Positions 27,295-39,319 of a stretch of 64,000 nucleotides of DNA are shown here, piece by piece. Each line of letters opens with the position of its first letter. Within the stretch, counting starts at the first letter, position 1. The DNA lies in contig JAEMBT020000003.1 in assembly GCA_018873245.2 (NCBI GenBank), forward strand, positions 7,707,843 through 7,771,842. The letters are read 5' to 3'. The notes beneath the pieces are model-generated. The model searched no databases, was not told where the DNA came from, and saw only the letters and a program-made list of their open reading frames with translations. The DNA is from Archegozetes longisetosus (Eukaryota > Arthropoda > Arachnida > Sarcoptiformes > Trhypochthoniidae). A program made the translations under genes and the position numbers.

Positions 27295-28034
27295 AATAAT
27301 TCTCTAACATGCCGTAAATATATCGCATTTGTGTTCTCAATGTTGATTTTTAAGATTCTAAAGTTTTATTTAAAGTGATTAAATGTCTAAACAAAACATA
27401 GCTTTAAAGCACACTATTCTAACAAGATATTTCATACTTGGCATTGATATATTTCGCAAACAACTTGAGAACCACGATAAAAGGTCCACACCATTTATAG
27501 TGAAGTATTGAAGAATTTCCAGATTTTACCATTACTTCGTTATATAAAAGAATTGGTGGCCACATATTTGGCTGTACTTCAATTGTCAAGTTGAGTTATT
27601 GCCCCAATAAACTGTACTATTATTTGTAGTCAGATGAACACAGTTATTATCGAAGTGGTTATACATTATTTTAAAGCATCAAATCTTTTGACAAACTTGA
27701 AAATAATTTATTGAATGAAATACTCATAAATTGTACACTTCTTTTGAAAGTTTATTCAAACGATTACAAGATAAAGTAAGAAAAGTTGAGCTTTTAAGCT
27801 AATTGAATGTTTAGAAATAAGTTTGTAGAAGTCAGTTAGATTCAAACTTGAAATGTAAATGTTAAATATTGCAGCTTACTTAGGTACTTGACTTTTCTAG
27901 AATATTCTGTTTTTAATATCATGTAGTGCTTATCAGTAAAATTATTAAAACACTACAAGTACCCATCGCTAAAGCTATTAGACCCGACATTCATTAAAAT
28001 TTAATTCAGTTGTTATACAGACATCATCTAGCAA
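27295..28034. other. AT-rich spacer between transposons
   Basis: No gene or repeat structure could be supported in this interval. Confidence 0.5.
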
Positions 28035-28752
28035 GGGAAGTACCTGACCACAAAGGGATGAATTTTGAAAATATTTTTACCGTGAACTAGTCATGATATG
28101 ATATGATTATAAATGATATTCAAAACGACTGACCTGCGCAAGAGCACTATCTATTAATTCTTGAAAATTGTTAATCAATGCAAAACTGAATATCATTTTT
28201 AATATAGTTAGAACTTTGAGTAATCTCATGCTAAATATTTCAAGTTAGAGTGACAAATCATGCGCATATGTATGAACGGTAGGATAGTTATATGAAATTG
28301 TCAAAGTACATCTCAATAAGGACTACCATTTCAAGCTTTTAATTGTATTTTTCGTAATCATACACATTTACTTGAATATAAGTTCATTTCTATCAGTATA
28401 TGGCTAGAAAAATATACGGTTAATAGCTTGAAACGATAATCCTAATTGAAATGCACTTTGATAATTGAAATATAACAGAAATTTGAGAATATCGTGTAAC
28501 TATTCTATCGTTCTTACATGCGCGTGATTTTTGACTATAGCTTGAATTTTTTGCTTTAGGCTACTCAAAATTTTACCAACCATATAGTAAATTCTTTTCA
28601 CTTTTTCATTGATTAACAATTTTCAAAAGTTGATAGATTGTGCTCTTGTGCAGATCAGCCGATATGAACAGCATTTATGATCATCTCACATCATGACTAG
28701 TTCACGGTAAAAATATTTTAAAAATTCGTCACTTTGAGGTGAGGTACTCTCC
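28035..28752. mobile_element. Long-TIR non-autonomous element
   Basis: A 718-bp segment whose ends are inverted copies over about 150 bp. The inward-reading left end contains TTTTTACCGTGAACTAGTCA, then ATGAT.TGA.ATGAT.ATAAATG and AAGAGCAC.ATCTAT. The right end contains the same blocks in inverse orientation, both extending to TTGAAAATTGTTAATCAATG. Outer borders are uncertain by about 10 bp and no target duplication is clear. I see no coding region in the middle. Superfamily is unassigned; long TIRs would fit a MULE-like or other foldback group. Confidence 0.75.
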
Positions 28753-29156
28753 TTGTAAGCTAAGAGTTTTGAGTGTTATCATTATAACTTTCATATAACT
28801 AACAATCATTTTCATTGCAAAACTTTTTCGAAATATTAGAATATTTAAGAAAAAGTTATGTGTAAATGGAAGGGAGAGCTTCAGTAAGGATGGGATGGAT
28901 TTTTCTTATTGAGTACTGCCCGAAGGGATCATTGCCTTATTCATTGAGCCGGTCATTGTGCTTAGTTAATCGTCTTCACCTCTCTTACATGTCTCAATAG
29001 GCAACTTCTTATTTCTAACTTTTTATCACAATCACAATCATTACTTAGGGATTTTTATAGTTTTTTATTTGATTTGTCACGATCTGATTTAAGAGTCTAA
29101 TACTTTTCTTTAAAATATGGTTTTTTGATAAAATCTGTATGAACTAAGTACATGAA

Positions 29157-30515
<1,359 letters not shown>

Positions 30516-30810
30516 AAGTTTATTCTAAGCTCTCCCCTCATACTTAATTCTTAAACCAAAAACAAGAGAAGAGTGAGTGAAAGAGGTCAAAAACTAATTT
30601 TAAATACTCCCAGATTTGCTTACAACTGTTTTTCATATTGACCACCACATACTTTATGGTTATCAAGTAATAAAAGTTAAAGACAAAAATTTAAGCCATA
30701 TCGGACTCATTAATCATAACATATAATGAATGTATCCGATGAGATTCTAATCAGTTATGTAATTATCATTAATAATCGATAGTATTATTTTTTGAGTTAT
30801 AAATCCTATA

Positions 30811-30898
30811 AAAAAGTTTTTATTACAGTTTGAGTTTGGCTGCAACAGCTGCGCAGTCGCCGTTCAGTCAGTGTTATTACAGTTTTTAGTCGCTTTCA
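30811..30898 (+). promoter_or_regulatory. Putative upstream element of WDR61, shared with Su(var)3-9
   Basis: About 190-280 bp upstream of the WDR61 start codon. It carries the same ordered blocks as 23989-24098 in the same orientation relative to its gene (blocks listed at that entry), plus the GCGCAGTCGCCG core in an otherwise AT-rich region. I read it as promoter or 5' UTR sequence, or one end of an inverted pair. Confidence 0.5.
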
Positions 30899-31090
30899 TT
30901 AGGATTTGCTGCAAATGTTCACAATTTGAAAACTAATGTCTGCTTAAAACTTATTTTAAATCTTAATAGGTCATTAAATAAATAATAACCAACTAGGACT
31001 TTATAAAATTGACTTTATTTATTGGAAACCATTAGTTGTTGCCGAATATTGAATGAATCATATGATTTAAATAGTTTAGAGTTGAACAAA

Positions 31091-32284
31091 ATGGTAAATA
31101 ATTTTGTCAATTAAAAACAGTTTATGAAAGTAATTGATTTCAGTTGATTTTAATAGATTTTAATTGATTTTATTGAATAGTATTCGGTGTTGCACAAACA
31201 GGATGCCGCACACGATGACGCCATTTGGAGTGTCTCTTGGGCTAAGGGACAGAACGATACGATCGATCATATTGTCACCGGCAGTCTTGACGACACTGTC
31301 AAAGCCTGGAAATGGTATTTTCTATTCATTTGTAGCATTCAATTAGTTGATGATATATTGATGTAATGATAGGGATGACGAACGTCTAGATCTGCGGTAT
31401 ATTTTTGAAGGTCACGCATTGGGTGTCGTATCGGTTGATATAAACAACAGTGGGAGTATTGCTGCGTCCAACTCACTGGACAGTCACATACGTCTGTGGG
31501 ATCTGGAGTCAGGCACTCAGGTCCAGAGCATTGATGCTGGACCTGTCAATGCCTGGACTGTGACCTTCTCACCCGATTCTAAGTTGATTGCTACTGGCAG
31601 TCATTCCGGCAAAATCATCTTATATACTGTAGGAACTGGTGAAAAGTCCGAACAATCTTTAGACTCTACTGGAAAGTTCACGTTAAGCATTGCTTTTGTT
31701 AGTTGTCTTAAATTAGACTATAAAATAAGTTAGGATCATGACTATATTTCTAATCACTTGATTAGAGACCTGATGGAAAGCAAATAGCAAGTGGTGCTAT
31801 CGATGGAATGATTAAACTTTTTGATATCGAAACTGGAAAAATCATAACGACATTAGAGGGTCACGCGATGCCTATCAGATCGCTTACATTTTCACCTGAT
31901 TGTAGATATCTGATAACTGCTTCTGATGACTGTCACATTAAGATATATGACGTGCCATCAGGCGAACTAATCAGTACCTTATCAGGACACGGATCATGGG
32001 TTCTAAACGTTGCCTTTTCTCCTGACAACAGATACTTTGCTTCTGCGTTAGTTTGATTGATACAACAATTAAAACAGAGATAATGTTTATTAATTTCATT
32101 CAATACTTATTACAGATCATCAGATAAAACAGTTAAAATATGGGATGTGGACAGTAGGGAATGTGTCAAGACGTTCGACCAACACACTGACCAAGTTTGG
32201 GGCGTTAAGTATAATAGTAATGGAAGTCGATTGGTGTCAGTATCAGATGATCATTCCATAATTATCTATAACTGTTCCACTTAA
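31091..32284 (+). CDS. WDR61: WD repeat protein 61 / SKI8
   Basis: Seven-bladed WD40 propeller protein. The family acts in the SKI complex (cytoplasmic 3'-5' mRNA decay with the exosome) and in the PAF1 transcription elongation complex. Exons: 31091-31093 (only the ATG), 31181-31314, 31373-31697, 31766-32046 and 32116-32284, all in phase. They give 303 residues; human WDR61 has 305. Start choice: ATG directly followed by a GTAAAT donor joins to [20 protein letters not shown], which matches the family N-terminus. Blades contain [64 protein letters not shown] and DQVWGVKYN. No breaks are seen. The single-codon first exon is inferred and is the least certain part. Confidence 0.95.
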
Positions 32285-32304
32285 CCATCTATTTAATCAT
32301 CTAT

Positions 32305-32740
32305 TCACTCACTATTCGAAAAGCAAAGACGAGTGTTCTGCGTATGAACTAAGCTATTTTTCAATTCATCTCTCATTCTAGCCATAACTGATTCTCCACT
32401 TTCGTCTATTTCTTCCTCAATTGCTTCTCCGGGCAATGACTCGACTGTTTATATGTATGTCAAATATTTTATAAAGTTTTAGATTTTTTAGTCAAATTAT
32501 TTAAATGTCCAATAAAGTTGACTTACCACTTGAAGAATTAGATGTTTTCTTGCTGCGCAAGCCTTTTGCAGACTTCAGCTGAATAGTTTTGTCAGTCTTT
32601 GGCAGATTCACAGTTGCCATTATTGTGTTCATCAGATCCATTCTTGAATCCAAACTAATTGTAGTATACAATTAAAACTTAAGTCAATTATTGGATTAAT
32701 AAATACAGAATACATGCCTGTGTTGTTTGTCGCTAAGCAT
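32305..32740 (-). CDS. Small unrecognised protein gene, overlapping the Tdc stop codon
   Basis: Not a family I recognise. Two minus-strand exons are well defined: 32527-32654 (TTAG acceptor, GTAAGT donor) and 32305-32444 (AAACAG acceptor, TGA stop), in matching phase. They encode MDLMNTIMATVNLPKTDKTI (internal Met at about 32640), a basic segment LRSKKTSNSSS, then an acidic stretch with a short predicted helix MARMRDELKNSL. A third 5' exon is possible: ATG at 32740-32738 overlaps the Tdc stop as TAATG and reads MLSDKQHS, with a GC donor at 32717-32716. With it the product is 96 residues; starting at the internal Met it is about 85. The gene sits immediately downstream of Tdc on the same strand, so it could be co-transcribed or be an alternative 3' end of Tdc. 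Confidence 0.6.
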
Positions 32741-34935
32741 TAGTCCCTTAATTCTTCTTCTAAGTGAAGGACTGTTTTTGCTGATAGTCCTATATTATTA
32801 CCGAAATGTCGCATAAATTCTTGAGCCAAGTCTTGCTGATCGAAAATAGCGACAAAACTTGCATTTATTATTTTTGGTGTCATCGGGCTATTAGAAAGCA
32901 ATAGACTTGTGCCAAATCCTGGGGTTCTTTTCTTTATTTCAGCCAAAGGTATGGCTCGACTTAAGTTAACTCTATCTTCTGGTACTCCGTATGACTTCAA
33001 AACAATAGTTGCCATTTCTTTAATAATAATCCAATCGCGTTGAATGTCAGTGACAGTAGTTTGGAACGATGTAATTGTGAAGCGTATGACATAAGTGCCT
33101 TTTAGTGATGCCGGAACGCAATGCAATTTTCCACTTGTATTCAACTTTTTCAAGAGACATTCTGTCAGCTCATTCTCTCCTTTAAGTCTGAAGACAACCA
33201 TTCCTAAGTGTCTTTCAGCAGGGATTTCGAATCGAAAATCAGATCTTATTAGCCCTTCGAAAGCAGAAGCTAGTTTAACACTTCTTCTGACGTGTTCCTG
33301 TAAGCCTTTAATGCCGTAATTTCTTATAACAAACCAAAGCTTTAGTGCACGGAATCGTTTGCTGAGTGGAATTTGCCAGTGCATGAAGTCCACAGCGAGA
33401 CCGCTGTTTTCGTGCTTCAAATATAATGGCTCGACATTAAAAGTTCTATGAAGTGCACTACTATTTCTGACCCACATAGCAGTGCAATCGAAGTGAACCA
33501 TCATCCATTTCGATGGATTGAATGCCAAGCTTTGCACGAATTCTATGCCAGTCATCCATTTCCTGAATTCGGGACAAATAAAAGCAGTGCCGGCATAGGC
33601 AGCGTCCACATGAATCCAGATTTCTTCCTTCTTAGCTATAGGACCGATCTCAATGAGATTATCGAAAGCACAGGCGCCTGTTGTGCCCAAAGTTGCGCAT
33701 ATGAAGAAGGGAATCAGACCCTTTTCCTTGTCATGTTTGATCGCTTCTACTAATTTATCTCCTCTTAGAGATAGTTTTTCATCGCTTTCAACGTATCTCA
33801 TCTTCACTAACCCAATTAGTCCTGCTTTTTCAACAGAAGAATGCGCCTGATCTGAGCAATAGGCCACTAGACGACTATTTATATCTGCATCGTCGAGCTC
33901 TTCCATGCAGTCTGCCTTAATTCGTAGTATTGCTTCTGTCCTTGCGGCCAACAGAGCTACAAACGTTGCTTCGGACGCAGTCGTTTGTATAACTCCGCCA
34001 CCGTTGGTCTGAGACCTACTGTGCAGAAAATCATTTGGCAAACCAATCATTTTTCCCAACCAATCCATTACTATAATTTCTAATTCTGTGCACGCAGGAC
34101 TTGAAGCCTTTTGTTTAAGAATTGTGTTTTGTTTCATAAAATAAGTTCAATAGGAGTAATTGAGGCAAAATTTTGGAATACATATAAAAGGTTGTTAAAT
34201 AAGCTTAAAAAGTAAGACTTAAATGTACCCAAGTAAATCCTAGTGATCCTATTGCATTGGCCAACATGTCTCCTAATAGGGATGCCGGAGAATTAAGTGC
34301 CGGAAAGTAAGCGTGCATATAAGGTGACTGCCAATGAGTTACCCCTGAATAACAGGATACAAATTTTTAACACTTTTTATCTTTCTTTCAGACTGCTATT
34401 CCCTTTCCTTCATATTTCAACTAGAAATAAAGTTTTTTGTGACGAGAAATTATTCTATAGTTAAGTCTATAAATCAATTAAAGTGTATCATTCATAATTC
34501 AATCGAAAATAATAGTTTCGTCCTTGGTTCATAAACATATTATATGATTATCGACAAAAATCATCGAGAAAGTTTTGATCTAGCTACGAGCAAATTCATT
34601 TAAAGGTTAATTTGATACAAAATCTCCTAAATATATATATATATATAACTTTTAGCCCTATACCTGGCATAATAACTCTTTCAATATCGGCAAATATAGA
34701 ATCCCAGTCTTCGCCATTAAGTGGAGCAGAATCAGGTAACAGGAGTCTCATATATCCTGGTTTTACATCTGGAAATACTCGACGCTTTCGAATTGTTTCC
34801 AAGTATTCTGAGATATAGTCAATCATTTCTTTACCTAAAGTTTCATCACTATATGAGAATCTAATCCAAAACTTTAGAAGAGTTTGAGAGTAAGTTTGAA
34901 ATCTTACCAGTTTTACGAAACTCTTTCCAATCCAT
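32740..34935 (-). CDS. Tdc: Tyrosine decarboxylase (tyramine/octopamine synthesis)
   Basis: PLP-dependent group II decarboxylase that converts tyrosine to tyramine, the first step to octopamine in arthropod neurons. Exons: 34908-34935 (MDWKEFRKT), 34664-34834, 34229-34344 and 32740-34107, all in phase, for 560 residues. Motifs include [41 protein letters not shown] (Asp about 273 contacts the PLP ring) and [13 protein letters not shown] (Lys about 305 forms the Schiff base). It resembles Tdc rather than dopa decarboxylase in [39 protein letters not shown] and [19 protein letters not shown]. The C-terminal extension of about 80 residues with [15 protein letters not shown] also fits insect Tdc. 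The last exon is unusually long (1.37 kb), suggesting intron loss. No lesions are seen. Confidence 0.95.
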
Positions 34936-35901
34936 TTGAAGGATTTAATTTTGAAAAGACGATTCAAGCAAATCTATCACTCGCAGCCAAAAGACCCCAA
35001 AATCCGTTTGCATTGACTCGTATCGGTAGAAGTATTTGTAAGAAACTGAAACTACTAAAGGAAAGGTTGAACATTGCATCAACTTTCAGTTGTGTGTGAT
35101 GTTAGGACACTACGCAAAAGATCGAAGTTAAGACTCTATTCAGTTGGTTCGAGTTTTTATATAGCCGTTAATCATTCGCGATAAGTTAAGGCAAACAGCT
35201 ACAAGAAAAATGGTTAACTAAAAGAGACAACTTAGTTGTGAGAACTATATCAAATTACTTGTTGCTGTCTCCCTAAAGTATAATCAATTAGTACTGAACA
35301 ATATGCCAACTAATTAGATCTGTCATAAACAACTTGAATATCTACTTTATTGTCTCGCGAGAATATCAGACCGCTGTCGAGTAATTATTTTTGAGTAATC
35401 TCACGAGTGTGAACACTCCTAAAAACTGCTATTTCAAGCCTACGCTTCACCGTCAGTACGCAATACTTTTTCTTGAAGATTCCAAGATCATGGCTTCTCA
35501 TTTTGACCAATTTAGCCCAATTGTCTCATTTAGAAATTTCCAAGTAAAACAATTTTAGTTATCTTATCTGAATGTATCAAAATAAATTGCACTAATTGCA
35601 ATAAAATCAGGACACTTAGAATTGAAGCTTGTCTCAAAAATTCAAATTGAATAAACATTTTTGAACATTTTTTTCTTTAAAACTTAGAAGTGTTCAATTT
35701 TTTCAATAGCTTTGAGTATGAAATATTCGCCGAACAATTGTAAGCTGAGTTGTATTATAAGTCATCTTTGAAAAAAAAAATTAAGACGCAATATCGGATA
35801 TGTTACTGTAAAATAAGCAAACCGTAATTTATTCAAATATTTTTTATTAATATTATTCAACACAAGAGTCAGAAGAACAAATTTGTTGATTAAAAATAGT
35901 C
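34936..35901. other. Spacer between Tdc and RpS27
   Basis: Tdc promoter/5' UTR and the RpS27 3' region presumably share this interval (both genes are on the minus strand). No additional gene is supportable. Confidence 0.6.
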
Positions 35902-36544
35902 TTAATGTTGTTTTTTTCTGAAACTGCAGCCGTCCCTAAGTCTTGCTTTACCACCAGTTGGTGTGCACAATATAGTAGAGCAACCCTTACACTGGACCAC
36001 AGTTTGCGCGTGACTGAATACAGTTGTTATCTTCAGACATCCTAAGAACCAACAAACCATTAATGACAAAAACATTTTTATAGTTGCAACCATTCCATAC
36101 CTGGACATTTGACATCCATAAAGAAACTGTTTGGATGTTGCACTAATCGCTTTAGTTTACATTTTCGCCTTTCATCGGCTGGGCTCGGGTGTAATAAATC
36201 TCGTGCGAGCTTTAATTAAATTAATAATTAGTTACTTTGCTACGTAAACAGTTATAACGCTCGAGTCTTAGTGTACTCCATGCATATGAATATAGTATAG
36301 CGTTGTGCGTATAGCGAACGTTCCAGCACTCCATGAGAGCACATGTTATCTCTATTCGCAATGTATTCAATGCTATTTAATACTGTACAAAATCATCATT
36401 TAAAACTTTAATTCAACTTTATTTACGCTTATTCACTTATATTCATATGCATTACATTCTTACAAATAACTTAAACTAACTATTGACCATTAAATCATTT
36501 TAATTGTATGGAATTAAATAATAATTTGATTGACTTACAGGCAT
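35902..36544 (-). CDS. RpS27: 40S ribosomal protein S27 (eS27)
   Basis: Small-subunit ribosomal protein of 84 residues, the exact family length. Exons: 36539-36544 (ATGCCT, codons for Met-Pro), 36101-36209 and 35902-36041. Joined phases give [20 protein letters not shown] and then a C4 zinc finger: Cys37 and Cys40 (CPGC), Cys56 and Cys59 (CKGC). The C-terminus is [19 protein letters not shown], near-identical to animal eS27. The six-nucleotide first exon is followed by a GTAAGT donor, an arrangement common in ribosomal protein genes. The gene is divergent from PA2G4, with 461 bp between start codons. Confidence 0.97.
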
Positions 36545-37005
36545 TGTTGTCGTTTAATACGAAAACAGGCAAGAAAGAGAAAGAATATGGAGTCGTGTGT
36601 GTGCCACAATTCCAATATTTCTAGTTTTCATTCAATGCGCAGGATTTCACCAATGTCGCAAACTTTTCTCAACAAATTGCCGGTTCCGTTGTCCTCATTC
36701 TAGCATCAACTACGTCTTGTTTACATCCAATGTTTCATTGTTTTCCAATACACAATCATTTCTCAATCTCCAAAAATAAATACCTAATTAAAAGACCAAC
36801 TTATTAGGTGAAACTCGAAGTTTGATTCAATTATCTTTCTTGTTGCGTAATTATAAAAATAATGAAAATCTAGAACCAGGTTAAGTAGGTTTTTGAGTAA
36901 TACGTTATTTGTGTACTACAGAAATAAAGCAAAGTTTCATTCATGTATTAATTTTGAGTTTTATCTCATTTCTGTACTTCAGAGCAATTTTGGTGAACCG
37001 CGAAA
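36545..37005. promoter_or_regulatory. Divergent promoter interval RpS27 / PA2G4
   Basis: 461 bp between two divergent growth-related genes. It is therefore likely to hold both promoters. No TATA box or other motif is convincing. The open frame on the plus strand at 36597-36779 shows no domain. Confidence 0.5.
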
Positions 37006-38489
37006 ATGGCAGACAAAGAAGGAATGGAAGAGAAGACAATATCTCAAGATATAGTCGTGACCAAATATAAGATGGCCGGAGAAATGGTTAACCGTATGTT
37101 TAATCCATTAATCCACTAAAACAATTAAATTGTTATTAATTGATAACATTTAACACGTGTTCACTTGCATTGGAACACTCAGTGTTATTATTATTTATGT
37201 CATTCCTATATTTGACTTGTTTCACAACTCATTTTAATTATTTTTCTTATCAATATTGAAAGGTGTTTTGAAGCAGTTGATTGACAAATGCAAGGATGGC
37301 GAAAGTGTTATCAAAATTTGCGAATTTGGAGATAATTGTATGAATGAAGAGACCGGAAAAGTATTCAAGAAAGAGAAGGAACTGAAGAAAGGAATAGCAT
37401 TTCCGACCTGTGTTTCTGTCAATAACTGTATTTGCCATTTCTCACCACTCAAGAGTGAACCCGATTATATTCTTAAAGACGGAGATGTTGTTAAACTGTG
37501 AGACTGAATCATAACTAAGACCTATTTGCCACAATATTTAATGTTTATGTCAATTGAACAGAGACTTAGGCGTACACATCGATGGCTTCATAGCAGTTGT
37601 TGCGCACACTTTAGTTGTCGGCGCTTCGGCTGACAATAAGATTAAAGGTCGAAAGGCTGACGTCTTACTAGCGGCTCACTTTGCAGCTGAAACGGCACTA
37701 AGACTGGTACGACCGGGCTCCGAAAATAACGCAGTGACTGATGCGATTCAAAAAGTTGCCGAATCGTACAAATGCAAGCCGATCTCTGGTATGCTTTCTC
37801 ATCAATTGAAACAGTTTAGAATAGATGGGGAAAAATCTATCATTCAAAATCCAACTGAAGCACAAAAAAAAGATCATGAAAGATGTGAATTTGATGTTAA
37901 CGAAGTTTATGCCATTGATGTTCTAATCAGTACTGGAGAAGGAAAAGTAGGTCTTCAGTTTCTCAATTAGTTGTTGTCCTAATTTTTTCTCATTTGATTT
38001 AAGGGCAGAGAACTAGACTCCAAAACAACGGTTTATAAAAAGACTGATGAAGTATATCAGCTCAAGATGAAAGCTTCACGAGCTTTTTATAGTGATGTGG
38101 ACAAAAGATTTGGAAATATGCCGTTCACTCTGAGAGCTTTTGATGAAGAAAAGAAAGCGCGAATGGGAGTATTGGAATGCGTTAATCATAAGCTTTTAGA
38201 ACCATTTACTGTACTCTATGAAAAGGAAAACGAATTCGTGGCTCAGTTCAAGTTCACAGTACTTCTCATGCCTTCAGGTTCTCATAAGATTACAGGATTA
38301 CCGATCGATTTAAGTCTTTTAGAAAGTGAGCATCACATAGAAGACGACTCTATCAAAGCTTTATTGAATCGAGGAGTCGGTCATAAATCTGGGAAAAAGA
38401 AGAAAAGATCTGGAGCTAAATCTGGGTCCGATTCAGCAGCAGATAAGGTTGAAAAAAATAATGTGGAAAATTCAAAAAGAGAAGATTAA
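37006..38489 (+). CDS. PA2G4: Proliferation-associated protein 2G4 / EBP1
   Basis: Ribosome-associated protein with a methionine-aminopeptidase (pita-bread) fold but no peptidase activity. The family binds ribosomes, RNA and, in vertebrates, ErbB3. Exons: 37006-37093, 37263-37497, 37562-37946 and 38004-38489, giving 397 residues (human 394). Motifs: [20 protein letters not shown] at the N-terminus, [75 protein letters not shown] and [15 protein letters not shown]. The tail is Lys-rich ([12 protein letters not shown]), as in other EBP1 proteins, where it contributes to nucleolar targeting and RNA binding. No break is seen. A possible polyadenylation signal aataaa lies at about 38626. Confidence 0.97.
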
Positions 38490-39319
38490 TAAACAGAAGA
38501 TCTCTATCTATGCGACCAATCGAGAGAGAGATATTAATGAACTTTAATGAAATTTGATTTAAATTTTTAACGGACCACTTATTTTGATTTCAACAAATGT
38601 TATGTCGCTTCTGTCAAACAACAATCAATAAATTTGGTTAATGTTAACATCTCTTTGGGGTTTTCATTTATTATTTGCAGCTTTAATTGCATTTATCGTC
38701 AAATTTTGAGAATCAATTCAAATTAATTTAGTATTGAAAGTATTGTTTATTATCTAATCATACTTTAGGCACATCCTTCAGAAATAAATCTAATCTTTAG
38801 TTACGACGAAAGTATTAGTATTTTTCCTGCTTTTTCTGCAATAAAAAAAGTACTTTGTAAATAATGCCTCATGTCAATATTAAGTTTATCAATGAACTTG
38901 TGAATTTATTAATTAATAAATTCCATTAACATGAGTATCGTTTAATTTTTAAGCATTTTTTCAATCAAAACTTGGCTGTTAATTGAGATAAAGTGCCAAA
39001 AACTATTTCTCTCTCTAATAAATAAGTTGAATAAAAATTCTTTAATAAAATTAAGTATTGGTATTAAATGATTTTCTTGTTTGAGAAGCCTTATGAAGAT
39101 TAAGAAAGTTGATAAATATCAACAATAGTAGATAGGAAGTGGTGATATTATCAAAGGTTGGGATAGATTAATATTTAGCGGCAATACAGACGTAAGTAAT
39201 CATTAAAGGAGTCAATATATTAATGATCGGTTTGTCCCATAGAGTCATACTATTTCATACATTCAATAGGATTGTACTGTAATAACTCGTCTGTGGGAGT
39301 GATTCTATCACTGAAAAAG
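38490..39319. other. Spacer between PA2G4 and PIP5K
   Basis: Holds the PA2G4 3' untranslated region and the presumed PIP5K promoter/5' UTR. No other gene is seen. Confidence 0.6.

Noticed and set aside
31164..31346. Open frame overlapping WDR61 exon 2
   Set aside because: Wrong frame of a well-supported exon.
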